Of a stretch of 64,000 nucleotides of DNA, positions 47,211 through 60,289 are shown one piece after another (position 1 is the first letter of the stretch; every line of letters starts with the position of its first letter). Origin of the DNA: Pyrodictiaceae archaeon (lineage in GTDB: Archaea > Thermoproteota > Thermoprotei_A > Sulfolobales > Pyrodictiaceae); contig JALTZF010000008.1 in assembly GCA_027046265.1 (NCBI GenBank), forward strand, positions 1 through 64,000. Direction: 5' to 3'. Made by a program: the position numbers and the translations under genes. Below the pieces are notes generated by a model that was not told the origin of the DNA, did no database searches, and saw nothing but the letters and a program-made list of their open reading frames with translations.

Positions 47211-50200
47211 TCAGCTTACTGTTATTGTGATTACTAGTGGTGTGCTGAGTGGTACTGGGTTCTCAGCGCTGGCTACTGGCAGTATTGTTACCTTGTATGT
47301 GCCTGGTGTCTCTAGTGTGAAGCCGAAGCCTACTGTCATGTCGCCAACTGCTACTGGTTTGAAGCCATAGTCTACTAGGTTGCCAGCAGCATCCTCGATG
47401 AAGAACACTACTGCGAATGCATTGCCCGTACCTAGTATTTGTTGTAGCACACTGCTCATTGTTGTTGTGTCATACTCTAGTCTTACTTGTATGTATGCTG
47501 GCTTGCCTGCTGGTATTACATCTACTGGCTTGAAGGCACCTGCTTCTACTATGAATAGCTTTGTCTCAGTTATGTTGCTTGCTTCGCTTGGAGCTATTTG
47601 TATTGGTGGTGTTCCTACTACTGCCTTGTAGCTTACTTCTGTAGCCTTGCCTGGGTCATAGTATGTTAGTGTCACATTCTCGCCGTCAGCAGCTACTATG
47701 ATGTTGTTGCCTGCTTGTGGGAAGCAGTAGAGCCTGCCTAGTGCTGTGTATGTTGATACTGGCACGTATACACCGTCTTCAGTCTCTATTAGCTCTAGGC
47801 TTGTCTCACCGAACATTACTGGGTTCGGGTTAGGCTCTACTTCGCCATAGGCTTTCTCTATTAGTATGTTTATTATTATTGGTGGTACTGGTGCTGTTGT
47901 ATCGTAGTCGCCTCCATAGAGGTCTACTAGCTGTATGTCCTTGACTATGAACTCCATTAGGTCACCGCCTGTTGGGCATGCTCCACCGAATGGGCATGCA
48001 CAGCTGTAGAAGTCCTTAGGCTCTCCAGTCACACCATCAACTATCTTAGTCTCGCCTAGTATGTCATAGACGTAGGTGTATGACTGCACGTTGGTTGCTG
48101 CCTGTGCACATGTTGCAGCACAGTATGCCCTTGTGTCTGTTACTTGTACTGTTATCTTTTTACCTGCTAGCTCGTAGGCTGTTGTACCTAGTAGCTCTGC
48201 TAGTTGTTGTAGTGTAAACTCGTTTGACTCAAATACGCCAGTGTTGTCGCCAGTCTCTGTGAATACTAGGCCTAGCTGGCTGAATGTTACTACCTTACCA
48301 TCAACTATTATCTTGCCCAGGAATTCCCATGTTTCTGGCATTGTTGAGTATAGGTTGTGGTCAGAGTCCTCTACTATTATCTTTATAACTGTTGTGTTAA
48401 GTGCTGGCACACCAGTCTTGTTAGTCACATCCTGCCAGACACTGCCAACAGCATCATATATTAAGTCTTGTACGTCGCCTCTATCTACAGTGAATTCTAT
48501 GTAGACTTTTGCTACTGTTGGGTATATGTCAACAGTTGCAGTCTTCTCCATTAGTGGTAGACACTGCTCGTTGACTATTGCTAGCCAGTCTAGTGGCTGG
48601 TCAGCATTCTCTCTTACTAGGCCTGGGAGCAGTTGCTCGTATAGCTGGACTGCTGACGGGTTGACTGGCGTCCTGTCAATGTACTTGAATGTTATCTTGT
48701 AGCATGCTGTACATATGCTTGGGTCGAGGTAGAGGCATGTGTGGTCGCTTATGAGGTACCAGTCAATATACACTGTTGCCTCAAAGGTGTCACTTGCTGG
48801 GTCTGTCTGTGTTAGCCATAGGTAGCTTGTTGCTGTAGGTATGCCTGGTCCTTCAACAGTGTATTCTACTAGTACTGTCTCGTTGACGGTTAGGTCGAGG
48901 TTGGCATCTGGGTCTGTCACTATGACTTTTACTGGCTGGCCGAGCCTTATCTCTGTCAATGGCTCGCCAGTGCTTGGGTCAACAACGCTTATCTCGGCAT
49001 CCATGAACATGAATGTTATCTCTACTGTGGCACTGCCTATTGCTGGGCTTACATAGGTTATGTATAGCTTAGTGTTGTTGAGCCATATTGATGGACAGCC
49101 AGCGTATAGTCTCCCATCAATCTCGCTCCATATTTGTAGCTCGCCAACAAACTCTCCAGTATCAGCGCCAGTCTCTACTAGTGGGCCTGGTATCTCGATG
49201 TAACAGAAGCCTCTGAAGCTTCCTTGTGTACCATCTGAAGCTACATCGTATAGTGGCACTGTTATTAGACCATAGCCTTCGACGTGTATAACGGTCTGAT
49301 CCTTGTACTCCTTGTGTAGTACAAGCTTCACTTTATCTGGTGGTATTGTGTCTACTTCACAGCAGTCAATATTGGTGCCATTGTCGTACACTGTTAGATG
49401 TACTACTTGCGCTGTTGTTGGGCCTACTTCTATTTCTGGCCTTGTAACTGGGCATGTTCCTGTCCAGTTAATGCCGTCTACGCTTAGGTAGGCTATTGGT
49501 AGGACTGTCCTGTCTATCTCTATTTGTACAGCGCCTAGCTGGACTGTGTCCTCTAGTGTCTGTGGCTCTGGTGCACCATCAGCGTTGACGGCCATGCAGT
49601 CTATTATCTGTACGACTATTTCAGCTGGCTCTGCGCCAGCAGCTGCTATTTCGGCGTTAACAGTTTCCCAGTCTAGCTTTGTTAGGTCTAGCTGGAATTC
49701 TATCTTGTTTGGTGCTACGCGGTAGAATGCTATTGTCAAGTCTTCTAGTGCTGTTATGTTGTATAGGTTGCCATTACTATCCTTGACATATATTGTTAAG
49801 CGGTAGCCTGGTATACCAGTGTCAAGACCGTAACGTAGCAGTTTTAGTGGCACCTTGTAGACTATATCACCTGCCATGACCATGCCGCGTACTACTACGT
49901 CCTCCCCTGTCTCAGCGTCAGGATCTGTTATTTGTAGTGTTATCTTTGGTATTGGACAGCAACGCTGTGAGCTACGTAGGGCCACGCTTGTCTCTATGAC
50001 GTTGAACTCTGCTGTGTGGTATGGCACTGTTACTGAGTTGAACTTGTCACAGTATAGTGCTGCACAGCCTTCCTCTGCTGCCTTTTGGAGAGCGTAGTTG
50101 TCGAGTCTTAGGTCGCTGAAGTGCCAGTCTATCACGTTGTCTGTTGGCGAGAGTACTGTACCCCATAGTGCTGGGTAGTCTAGTAGGTTGATTACTGTCT

Positions 50201-51293
50201 TGAAGACACCGCTGCTTGCTGATGTCTCTGTTAGGTCAAATGTCATGACTACAGCGCCGTCTGGGAATGGGGCGTCGAGCAGTTCTATTGGGTTGATCGT
50301 GTTCTCTGTTGCTACAGCGTTTAGGTTCTCATCAGCGTCATATACTGTGATCACGATGTCATGTGTTGGTCCTGTTGTCTGTATCTCGACGACTGCATCG
50401 CTAATGAATATTGCTAGCTTTCTTGTCTTGGATGTCTGTCCTGTTTCAATGACCTTGGCTGTTGCTATGACCTCGTCACCACGGAATTGTGGGTTGTCAA
50501 AGTCTACGCCAGTTATCCACCATGGTGAGGACATCTGGAGGCTTACGTTGACTAGCATTGCTGTTATCTTCTCTGCTTCAGTAGCATCTGCTGGCTTGAA
50601 GTATGGTGTTGTTCCCTCACGTACAACTGTTACGTTCATTGATGTTACATAGCCTGTTGTTCTGTCCTCTATGGTTAGCTCAACTGTTGCAGTGTCTGCT
50701 GTGTAGCCTGGTATTAGGAAGCGCCACTCGCCTTCAGCGTTGTAGCGTTCCCATATACACTTGTCAAGGCGTGGTACCCAGTAGTAGCCACCGTGGAGCC
50801 TGTTGTTGACGATTATGTCTGCTAGGCGGTAGGTGAACGTGGCTGTTATTGGTGTGTCCCAGCCCTCGGGGAGGTATTGTACGACTAGTGTGTCGCCATC
50901 GGTTAATGTGCCAACTAGTGTTCTGCTGTCAACGACTACGCGGGCATTGTCGGTTGTGCCTACTCTTGTTATGTTGAATGTTGCTTCGTAGTAGCCGCTT
51001 GTTGTGTTGAGTGTAAACTCTACATTGTAGTTTGCTGTTCCGGCGACTATTACTGTGGCATTAACTGTTGTGTATCCCTTTGCTAGTGCGTCTTCATCGT
51101 AAATATACACCTTGAATACTGTGCCATAGCTTATGATTCTGTTGTAGACGTCTACATCGCTTATAATGTAGGCTGTTCCTTGTGCTGCTGCTATAGTTTC
51201 ACTGCCTTTCATTGCAGGTATTAATGGTAGTATGCTTGGGAGTAGGATGGTTAGGATTAGTGCAAAGCTTAGTATCGTACGGAGCGTGTTCAT
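47211..51293 (-). CDS. Giant secreted protein, probable S-layer lattice protein (SlaA-like)
   Basis: About 1360 aa, signal peptide 'MNTLRTILSFALILTILLPSILPLIP', all-beta Thr/Val-rich repetitive domains, many N-X-S/T sequons and Cys pairs; immediately upstream of the SlaB-like gene. Confidence 0.72.
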   Translation of the reverse strand: MNTLRTILSFALILTILLPSILPLIPAMKGSETIAAAQGTAYIISDVDVYNRIISYGTVFKVYIYDEDALAKGYTTVNATVIVAGTANYNVEFTLNTTSGYYEATFNITRVGTTDNARVVVDSRTLVGTLTDGDTLVVQYLPEGWDTPITATFTYRLADIIVNNRLHGGYYWVPRLDKCIWERYNAEGEWRFLIPGYTADTATVELTIEDRTTGYVTSMNVTVVREGTTPYFKPADATEAEKITAMLVNVSLQMSSPWWITGVDFDNPQFRGDEVIATAKVIETGQTSKTRKLAIFISDAVVEIQTTGPTHDIVITVYDADENLNAVATENTINPIELLDAPFPDGAVVMTFDLTETSASSGVFKTVINLLDYPALWGTVLSPTDNVIDWHFSDLRLDNYALQKAAEEGCAALYCDKFNSVTVPYHTAEFNVIETSVALRSSQRCCPIPKITLQITDPDAETGEDVVVRGMVMAGDIVYKVPLKLLRYGLDTGIPGYRLTIYVKDSNGNLYNITALEDLTIAFYRVAPNKIEFQLDLTKLDWETVNAEIAAAGAEPAEIVVQIIDCMAVNADGAPEPQTLEDTVQLGAVQIEIDRTVLPIAYLSVDGINWTGTCPVTRPEIEVGPTTAQVVHLTVYDNGTNIDCCEVDTIPPDKVKLVLHKEYKDQTVIHVEGYGLITVPLYDVASDGTQGSFRGFCYIEIPGPLVETGADTGEFVGELQIWSEIDGRLYAGCPSIWLNNTKLYITYVSPAIGSATVEITFMFMDAEISVVDPSTGEPLTEIRLGQPVKVIVTDPDANLDLTVNETVLVEYTVEGPGIPTATSYLWLTQTDPASDTFEATVYIDWYLISDHTCLYLDPSICTACYKITFKYIDRTPVNPSAVQLYEQLLPGLVRENADQPLDWLAIVNEQCLPLMEKTATVDIYPTVAKVYIEFTVDRGDVQDLIYDAVGSVWQDVTNKTGVPALNTTVIKIIVEDSDHNLYSTMPETWEFLGKIIVDGKVVTFSQLGLVFTETGDNTGVFESNEFTLQQLAELLGTTAYELAGKKITVQVTDTRAYCAATCAQAATNVQSYTYVYDILGETKIVDGVTGEPKDFYSCACPFGGACPTGGDLMEFIVKDIQLVDLYGGDYDTTAPVPPIIINILIEKAYGEVEPNPNPVMFGETSLELIETEDGVYVPVSTYTALGRLYCFPQAGNNIIVAADGENVTLTYYDPGKATEVSYKAVVGTPPIQIAPSEASNITETKLFIVEAGAFKPVDVIPAGKPAYIQVRLEYDTTTMSSVLQQILGTGNAFAVVFFIEDAAGNLVDYGFKPVAVGDMTVGFGFTLETPGTYKVTILPVASAENPVPLSTPLVITITVS

Positions 51294-51468
51294 GGCTCTA
51301 TACACCTTTCGTGGATAGTATAGACTTACCTTTTAGCCGTTTAGCAGTGTTAGCTGGGCTAGGGGTATAAGGGGGGTTTGCCTGCCTGTGTATGCTCTGT
51401 AGTGTAGAATCGGGGTATGTGTGTGAAACCCTAAAGATTTAGCCTAACCGTAACTGACTCTAGGGTAT

Positions 51469-52065
51469 GTGGGGCGTAGTGTTGTCTTGCCTAGACAGCG
51501 TCGCCTTGTTCCGGTAAGAGAGGATATTGTAGAGGAATTAATAGGTGTCGCTAAGAGGTCCGGACTTACTCTTGCAGAGCTTGTAGAAGCCATATTGTCT
51601 CATGCTGCAAAGGTGCTCAGAGGAAGGGATGATGTTGTGAGCGTTCTTGCAGATTCTGTCATATATGCTGACGTACTACGGCTGGGTGGTGCACCAGTAC
51701 CTGTCCAAGGGCTAACACGGTTGCTTGACGCATGCAGTAAGGATAAAAGCTGTTTAGAGGGCTTTGCAGGGGAAGTCTCTGGTTTGGCGCGGCTAGTAGC
51801 ATTGTCTGCACGTGCACGAGGCATTGACCCGTTAAGGGGTGTGCTCAGTGTTGCTAGAATCTTCATTCCTAGCGCGGCTCTAGACATTGTAGAAAACAAT
51901 GGTGAGTATAAGATAATAGTTGCAAGTCCTTACTTGGATGGGTCTTCTCCTCTTATAAAATTGATTGTTGATGTTTTAGCCTCTATTGTTGAGGGGTTTA
52001 ATGGGACAATTGATGATGTGAGAATTGATAATGGGCTTATACAAGTTAAGTTCAAAATTGTATAG
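51469..52065 (+). CDS. RHH-like N-terminal hypothetical protein, paralog of 52145..52648
   Basis: 'RRLVPVREDIVEELIGVAKRSGLTLAELVEAILSHAA ... LRLGGAPVPVQGL'. Confidence 0.6.
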   Translation: MGRSVVLPRQRRLVPVREDIVEELIGVAKRSGLTLAELVEAILSHAAKVLRGRDDVVSVLADSVIYADVLRLGGAPVPVQGLTRLLDACSKDKSCLEGFAGEVSGLARLVALSARARGIDPLRGVLSVARIFIPSAALDIVENNGEYKIIVASPYLDGSSPLIKLIVDVLASIVEGFNGTIDDVRIDNGLIQVKFKIV

Positions 52066-52144
52066 TAGTGATAGGGTTTGGAAGAGTCGTGTTCAACATG
52101 AGAAGATTATACGATAGTAGTATTAAGTATAGTGTTTTAGGTGA

Positions 52145-52648
52145 TTGTACTGGATGAGTGGGCGTAGACGTAGCGTGATGCTTGATGAAGAACATGCTGA
52201 GCTTCTTAGGGCTATAGCAGAGCGTTATGGTGTGCCCATGTCTTCTTATCTTAGAGGCCTACTTGAGGCTGCATGGGAGGCTGAAAGCAGAGGCCTCAAT
52301 GCTGCCATGGTTCTGAGGAGAGGGCTTGCCTATGAGTTCTTTACTAGGCTTGGCGTTGCACCATTGCCTCTAGGCTTGTTATCATGCAGCAGTCCTGAAG
52401 ACGCATTGAGGGAGGGAGAGAGACTGGGTGCCAGTATAGTAGGCTTATTGGGGGAGGATTTAGGCAACCTTATTGCTAATCTAGCGGAGCGCTTGGGGGT
52501 TGGAATAGCCGAGTATCAAAGACTCATACTCATACCACCTTCCTCCCATGAAAAAAGGGTTGCTGCGATGTTTCTTCTAGGTCTAGCTAAGGGTGGCGGC
52601 TTAAAGGTAGAAGAGAGGGAGGGTGGTGTAGTATTGATATCCTGGTAG
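52145..52648 (+). CDS. RHH-like N-terminal hypothetical protein, paralog of 51469..52065
   Basis: 'RRSVMLDEEHAELLRAIAERYGVPMSSYLRGLLEAA ... TRLGVAPLPLGLL'. Confidence 0.6.
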   Translation: MYWMSGRRRSVMLDEEHAELLRAIAERYGVPMSSYLRGLLEAAWEAESRGLNAAMVLRRGLAYEFFTRLGVAPLPLGLLSCSSPEDALREGERLGASIVGLLGEDLGNLIANLAERLGVGIAEYQRLILIPPSSHEKRVAAMFLLGLAKGGGLKVEEREGGVVLISW

Positions 52649-52675
52649 CTGCTTGCAAATCCCAGGACTTAGTGG

Positions 52676-53413
52676 TTAGAAACCATAACGCATCAAGTAT
52701 TCTTGTACACGTGCAGACACAACGTTTAGGGGTATAGTCGTGGTTCTTGGTAAATGGTTTATAGGTGTTAAACGAACAGCCAAGGGCAGATCCTGGGGCT
52801 CTTCTACCGTGACTCGTGCAGTAAAGCTACTTGAAAGTCTCATAGTTATTTTTGGCCCATATACTCTTCCGTCATCAGTATAGTATATCGGTGCACTTCT
52901 CGCAGGGTAAACTATACGCGATACTGCTAATGAATCAGAAGCCTCATTCTTTATTATAGCCTCGATCAACATAAACTTCCACGGAGGCTTTTGCCCAGAA
53001 AGAAAAACGTCCTTGACAGCCTCCAGGTATCTAACAAGCACACCGTGGCTGGGAGGACCGTAGAGAGCGTATTTGGCTCTATCGCATGCAAAGAAGTCTA
53101 TGGGCCTTGAAGCTTCGCCTGATAATATAACAATATCGTAGCCTACGCCTAGCCTTAAATTGATAGAGTCGTCTGGGTTGACTACGACTGGGCTAGGAAG
53201 TCTTATCATAGCATAGCCTGTTAACCTCTCTGGCGCGTATATGGGTTGAGCAGGGTAAACACCTACACTGCAGTCAGCTATGACTAGTTCCACAGCTACG
53301 TTAGAGGCAGTATATCGTTTATAGGTACACATTCCATCATCTTTACTGATAACTATCTGTTTGCCACATATACTTAAACTATTATTGCCTCTGTGAACTC
53401 CAAAAATCTTCAA
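52676..53413 (-). CDS. Conserved archaeal hypothetical (possibly DUF432-like)
   Basis: 245 aa beta-rich; 'YPAQPIYAPERLTGYAMIRLPSPVVVNPDDSINLRL'; family assignment tentative. Confidence 0.5.
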   Translation of the reverse strand: MKIFGVHRGNNSLSICGKQIVISKDDGMCTYKRYTASNVAVELVIADCSVGVYPAQPIYAPERLTGYAMIRLPSPVVVNPDDSINLRLGVGYDIVILSGEASRPIDFFACDRAKYALYGPPSHGVLVRYLEAVKDVFLSGQKPPWKFMLIEAIIKNEASDSLAVSRIVYPARSAPIYYTDDGRVYGPKITMRLSSSFTARVTVEEPQDLPLAVRLTPINHLPRTTTIPLNVVSARVQEYLMRYGF

Positions 53414-53661
53414 TTATCCCTAACCCCACCAAGGACTATTACCCAGAAAGCCACAAATTTTCCCTGTTACCCTCCTAGCCAAAGCAGGAATAGGAGCTGA
53501 CGCTAACATTGTGTGATAGAGTACTAGGACAAGTCATGAGCAAGAAGAATCCGAGAAAATGCGTTGAAGAGTTTTGTGGATGAAGGTACTGAGAGAAACT
53601 ATAGTTACGGTGTGTGAGTTCAGCCTAAGCACTACGGTTTAAGCAGCTTCACTCAAAGATT

Positions 53662-53919
53662 CTACGATGACGCCGATATCAGTGTTAATGTCCTAAGAAT
53701 TCCTGGAAGAGAACGTAGTGACGTAACAAATTTGTCGAGCTTGCGTGGATTATCGGTAATAGCCTTTACAGCTATATCGTATTCACCATATACAACATAA
53801 GCCTCTGCCTCTACACCCACTTCTGAAGCTAGCTCGCGGATACGCTCTACAAGCTCGTGCTCACGCCCAATCTCCGTTATTATGAGTATAAATGCTGTGA
53901 GACCCTCTTGACCACTCAT
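53662..53919 (-). CDS. Stand-alone Lrp/AsnC ligand-binding (RAM) domain protein
   Basis: 'TAFILIITEIGREHELVERIRELASEVGVEAEAYVVYGEYDIAVKAITDNPRKLDKFVTSLRSLPGILRTLTLI'. Confidence 0.82.
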   Translation of the reverse strand: MSGQEGLTAFILIITEIGREHELVERIRELASEVGVEAEAYVVYGEYDIAVKAITDNPRKLDKFVTSLRSLPGILRTLTLISASS

Positions 53920-54151
53920 AATTCTACCACCACAGTACCCCGTAATTTTTACCAGTAAAAGCTATAAGGTTATAGAGGGGGATAAAGTAACCACCGCCTA
54001 TGCAGGACCTTACTAATAAAAGTGGGACAACACCTATTGTACAGAACTGTTAAGCGATGTCAGATTTATGAGCCGCGGCACTTCATCACATGCCAGATCA
54101 GCATATAGCCCGCACATCACACCAAATATCCTTAGATTTCTATTAAGTATT

Positions 54152-54415
54152 TTAAATGTTACAATTGGAAACAAAGAATGCAATACCATGCTTTCCCACT
54201 ATGTCTGAATAATGGTTCTTTAAGGTAAGAGGCGTAGTAATTATCACAATCACGTAACCATCATTAGCGAGTAGTTCAGAAAGTAGTGAATCCATTCTAA
54301 CACGTAGAGGTATACATGCCAGCAACTCGGTTACCTGGGCTAATTCATAACAAGTGCTAGTAACACACTCTCCTTCAATGTCTGGGTCTATTACAGCCAA
54401 TACGGGTTCTGTCAT
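54152..54415 (-). CDS. Small hypothetical protein
   Basis: 87 aa, isolated ORF without recognised domain. Confidence 0.35.
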   Translation of the reverse strand: MTEPVLAVIDPDIEGECVTSTCYELAQVTELLACIPLRVRMDSLLSELLANDGYVIVIITTPLTLKNHYSDIVGKHGIAFFVSNCNI

Positions 54416-54591
54416 AGTTGCACTGTGCCCTTTTCTTCTCTTAGCTGCCCTATTTTAGCCTAACCCTGCTTTTTGTAGGAAATAAAAGTTATTATGTTTA
54501 ATGCCATACACAAAACAAGGCGTGTGAGGAATTAATTTTAGCCTCTTACCAGGTTGCACTTAGAACTAGCTACTTCACTTGTCAAAGCTTC

Positions 54592-54921
54592 ATGGTAGGT
54601 GAACTGAGCGTGCCTACGCTAGAAGAATGTATGAAAATTGTTGAAGAACTCTACAAAAACGGTGTGCCTGTCCGCGAGATAGCTAAGCATTGTAGTAATA
54701 GTATGAGTACCGTGTATAAAGCTCTTGAACGACTTGAGGAGATGGGGCGCATACAACGCCGTAAAGGCCGCTATAAGAGGCATCGTAGGCTTACTAGGGA
54801 CGAACTTGAAGAGATTAAGAAGCTTTATGAGGAAGGAAGGACTATATACGAGATAGCTAAGATGCTTAATAGGCCAGAATCGACAATCTACTATGCTTTA
54901 AAGAGGCTGGGACTCAAGTAA
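54592..54921 (+). CDS. Tandem helix-turn-helix DNA-binding protein
   Basis: Two similar HTH units: 'VPVREIAKHCSNSMSTVYKALERL' and 'RTIYEIAKMLNRPESTIYYALKRL'. Confidence 0.75.
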   Translation: MVGELSVPTLEECMKIVEELYKNGVPVREIAKHCSNSMSTVYKALERLEEMGRIQRRKGRYKRHRRLTRDELEEIKKLYEEGRTIYEIAKMLNRPESTIYYALKRLGLK

Positions 54922-54990
54922 TAAGAACATGATCCCAGAATACCAGGTATTTTTAAAATATTATCCCATTAGAGACCTAATTACTCGTCT

Positions 54991-56385
54991 TTAGCTGCAC
55001 TCTGTGACTGTCTTAATTTCAACAATGTTTTCTCCATGGCGCCTATAGGCTTTAATTATAGTGTCTCCAAAAGCTATGTCTCCACGCTTACAAGCATCGC
55101 TTTCAAGTCTCGCCAAGCCCTCACTATAGTTTTTTGCTTCAATTAGCCGGGGCTCAAGAGCCCAGAGTATTGATAGTCTTCGCGCAAGTCCGATCTCTGG
55201 CACACCCACAAGAACCCGAGGCTTAGGCCTGGAGGCAGCTATGTGTGGTGGCAGTGTGCCCCCAATACTGTATATAAGTATTAGTTTTGCACCTAGGTTT
55301 TCTGCTGTCTCAACAATGCTAAAGGCGTAAGCCCATTTACGCTCCCTAGGCGGATACCTTTGTGGCAAACAATTTTTCTCTGACCTAGCTATTATCTTCT
55401 TTAACCACTTAACAGCCTCTACGGGATAACGCCCTATAGCTGTCTCACCAGTGAGCATCAATGCGTCTATGCCTTGGCACACTGCATTAGCAACATCAGT
55501 TACTTCAGCCCTTGTGGGCACAGGGTTCTCAAGCATGCTTTCAAGAAGCTGTGTGGCGACTATTACTGGCTTACCGTACTGCCGTGCTGTCTCCACTATT
55601 TTTTCTTGAAGAAATGGTATCTCCTCGAGCCCATAATTCATTCCTAGGTCTCCACGAGCAACCACTATTACATCAGACTGCTTCACTATCTCAGCGAGGT
55701 GTTGCACGGCACTCATATTTTCTATTTTAGCCACTATGCCTTGTTGGCCTCCACGGGAGTAGACATAGGATTTAAGAATTGATATATCATCGGCTGTTCT
55801 TACATAGCTCAGAGAAATATAGTCGAAACCATTTTCTACAGCAAACTTTACAGCGTCAAGATCACGTTTAGTGAGGGGCGGTAAGCCTGGATCTTTACCC
55901 CTTATAACAACTACCTTGTTAGAAGTTATCTTTGCTGGTGTTAGTGCTTCAACAGTAGCACTTAGCCCACTAACCTCTTCTACTCTCAACTGGGCTCGTC
56001 CATCATCCATTATTAATATATCTCCTTCATCTAAAACCTCAAAGAATCTTTGTATGGGTAGAGGAACAATCTTTTCGTCGCCGCCTCTAGACTTCTCAGC
56101 ATATTTTATAATAGCCCTATCTCCACGGTTAAGGAATATAGGGTTATCCAGTACACCCACACGTATACTTGGGCCAACAAGGTCACCAATAATTGTCAGA
56201 GGCCTCCCGACATGCTGTTCGACACTCCTTACAAGGCTAACCATACGCTTCCATGTCTCCGGGTTTCCATGTGCAAAGTTGATTCTGAATCCGGAGACGC
56301 CTAGCGAAACCATTTGTTCTACTACTTGCTGATCTAGGGATGAGGGGCCTAAAGAGACTATTATTTTTACATGCATACTTGTCAT
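54991..56385 (-). CDS. pyk: Pyruvate kinase
   Basis: 'VGLVGPSIRVG'-like region, 'IVAKIENMSAVQHL', 'VVARGDLGMNYGLEEIPFLQEKIV', 'ATQLLESMLENPVPTRAEVTDVANAV', 'MLTGETAIGRYPVEAV'. Confidence 0.96.
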   Translation of the reverse strand: MTSMHVKIIVSLGPSSLDQQVVEQMVSLGVSGFRINFAHGNPETWKRMVSLVRSVEQHVGRPLTIIGDLVGPSIRVGVLDNPIFLNRGDRAIIKYAEKSRGGDEKIVPLPIQRFFEVLDEGDILIMDDGRAQLRVEEVSGLSATVEALTPAKITSNKVVVIRGKDPGLPPLTKRDLDAVKFAVENGFDYISLSYVRTADDISILKSYVYSRGGQQGIVAKIENMSAVQHLAEIVKQSDVIVVARGDLGMNYGLEEIPFLQEKIVETARQYGKPVIVATQLLESMLENPVPTRAEVTDVANAVCQGIDALMLTGETAIGRYPVEAVKWLKKIIARSEKNCLPQRYPPRERKWAYAFSIVETAENLGAKLILIYSIGGTLPPHIAASRPKPRVLVGVPEIGLARRLSILWALEPRLIEAKNYSEGLARLESDACKRGDIAFGDTIIKAYRRHGENIVEIKTVTECS

Positions 56386-56455
56386 ATCTAAGCCCTATGC
56401 TGATAAGGATTCTCTACAGTTAAATATATCGCCATCTATGCAGGTAAGCTTCATC

Positions 56456-56983
56456 CTATTCCTGGGCTCTCTCGCGCAGGTTTACAGCCATTATGTATGC
56501 ATCTTCTCCGTCAAGATAGTACATTGGTACAATTTTAACCTTCTTAAATCCGAGTCTTTCATACATTCTTATTGCTGGTATATTGCTGACTCTAACCTCT
56601 AAATATACTTCATCGCATCCATAAATTTCACGTAGTGATTTTAGTGCAGCCTTCATGAGAGCAGTACCAATACCCTTCCTACGATGCTCCGGTAAGACAG
56701 CTATTGATACTATATGCCCTTTGCGTACTAGTTTAAAGGAGTTAAAAACGGAAATGCCATGCTCTACACGCGACATAACATAGCCAACAACCTCACTGCC
56801 AACCACTGCAACGTAAAAGGCTTCACCCCATTTCTCAAGATGCTCATAAAAGAACCATTCGGGATAGTTTTCAGGCAGTGTTAGACGGTTAATTCTAATA
56901 ACTGCAGGAATGTCGTGTTTCTCAGCTTTTCTGATGATGTAATCTTCACCGCGTGTAGTACCCGTACTAACTCGTTGCACCAC
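56456..56983 (-). CDS. RimI/NAT-type GNAT acetyltransferase
   Basis: 'IVSIAVLPEHRRKGIGTALMKAALKSL', 'VYLEVRVSNIPAIRMYERLGFKKVKI'. Confidence 0.9.
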   Translation of the reverse strand: MVQRVSTGTTRGEDYIIRKAEKHDIPAVIRINRLTLPENYPEWFFYEHLEKWGEAFYVAVVGSEVVGYVMSRVEHGISVFNSFKLVRKGHIVSIAVLPEHRRKGIGTALMKAALKSLREIYGCDEVYLEVRVSNIPAIRMYERLGFKKVKIVPMYYLDGEDAYIMAVNLRERAQE

Positions 56984-57160
56984 GCTCAGCAGCCCTCCTC
57001 AGCAAAGACTGGAAGTAGCTGAGTGCTTATCCAATCATTCATTCTAGCATATTGTATCGTAAATTTATATCGCGATTAATAAGTGCAATTTTACTATAAG
57101 TCAGGCATGCAGGAGTGAGAAATAAAATACATGGAGAATAGTGAGCCACTTGTATCTTAT

Positions 57161-60068
<2,908 letters not shown>

Positions 60069-60289
60069 CTTTTCACCATCTCCAAGCCTGTGACTCTGTT
60101 ACCGATATCATTTTGTCTCAGCACACTCAGCGCATATTTTTTAGCATTCTCCTACTTAAACGATTGTGCTAAACAATCGAATAGATGTGACAGATGGGGT
60201 AGTACACTAAGTCTACTAGCCTGCTTCTTATAAGAAGCATCTCAGCTAGGAACAGTATTCAACCAGGTGATACAGTAGCGTGTTCTACA

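Noticed and set aside
47380-50809. Numerous short plus-strand ORFs antisense to the S-layer gene
   Set aside because: Low-complexity Thr/Ser/Val ORFs expected opposite a compositionally biased coding strand
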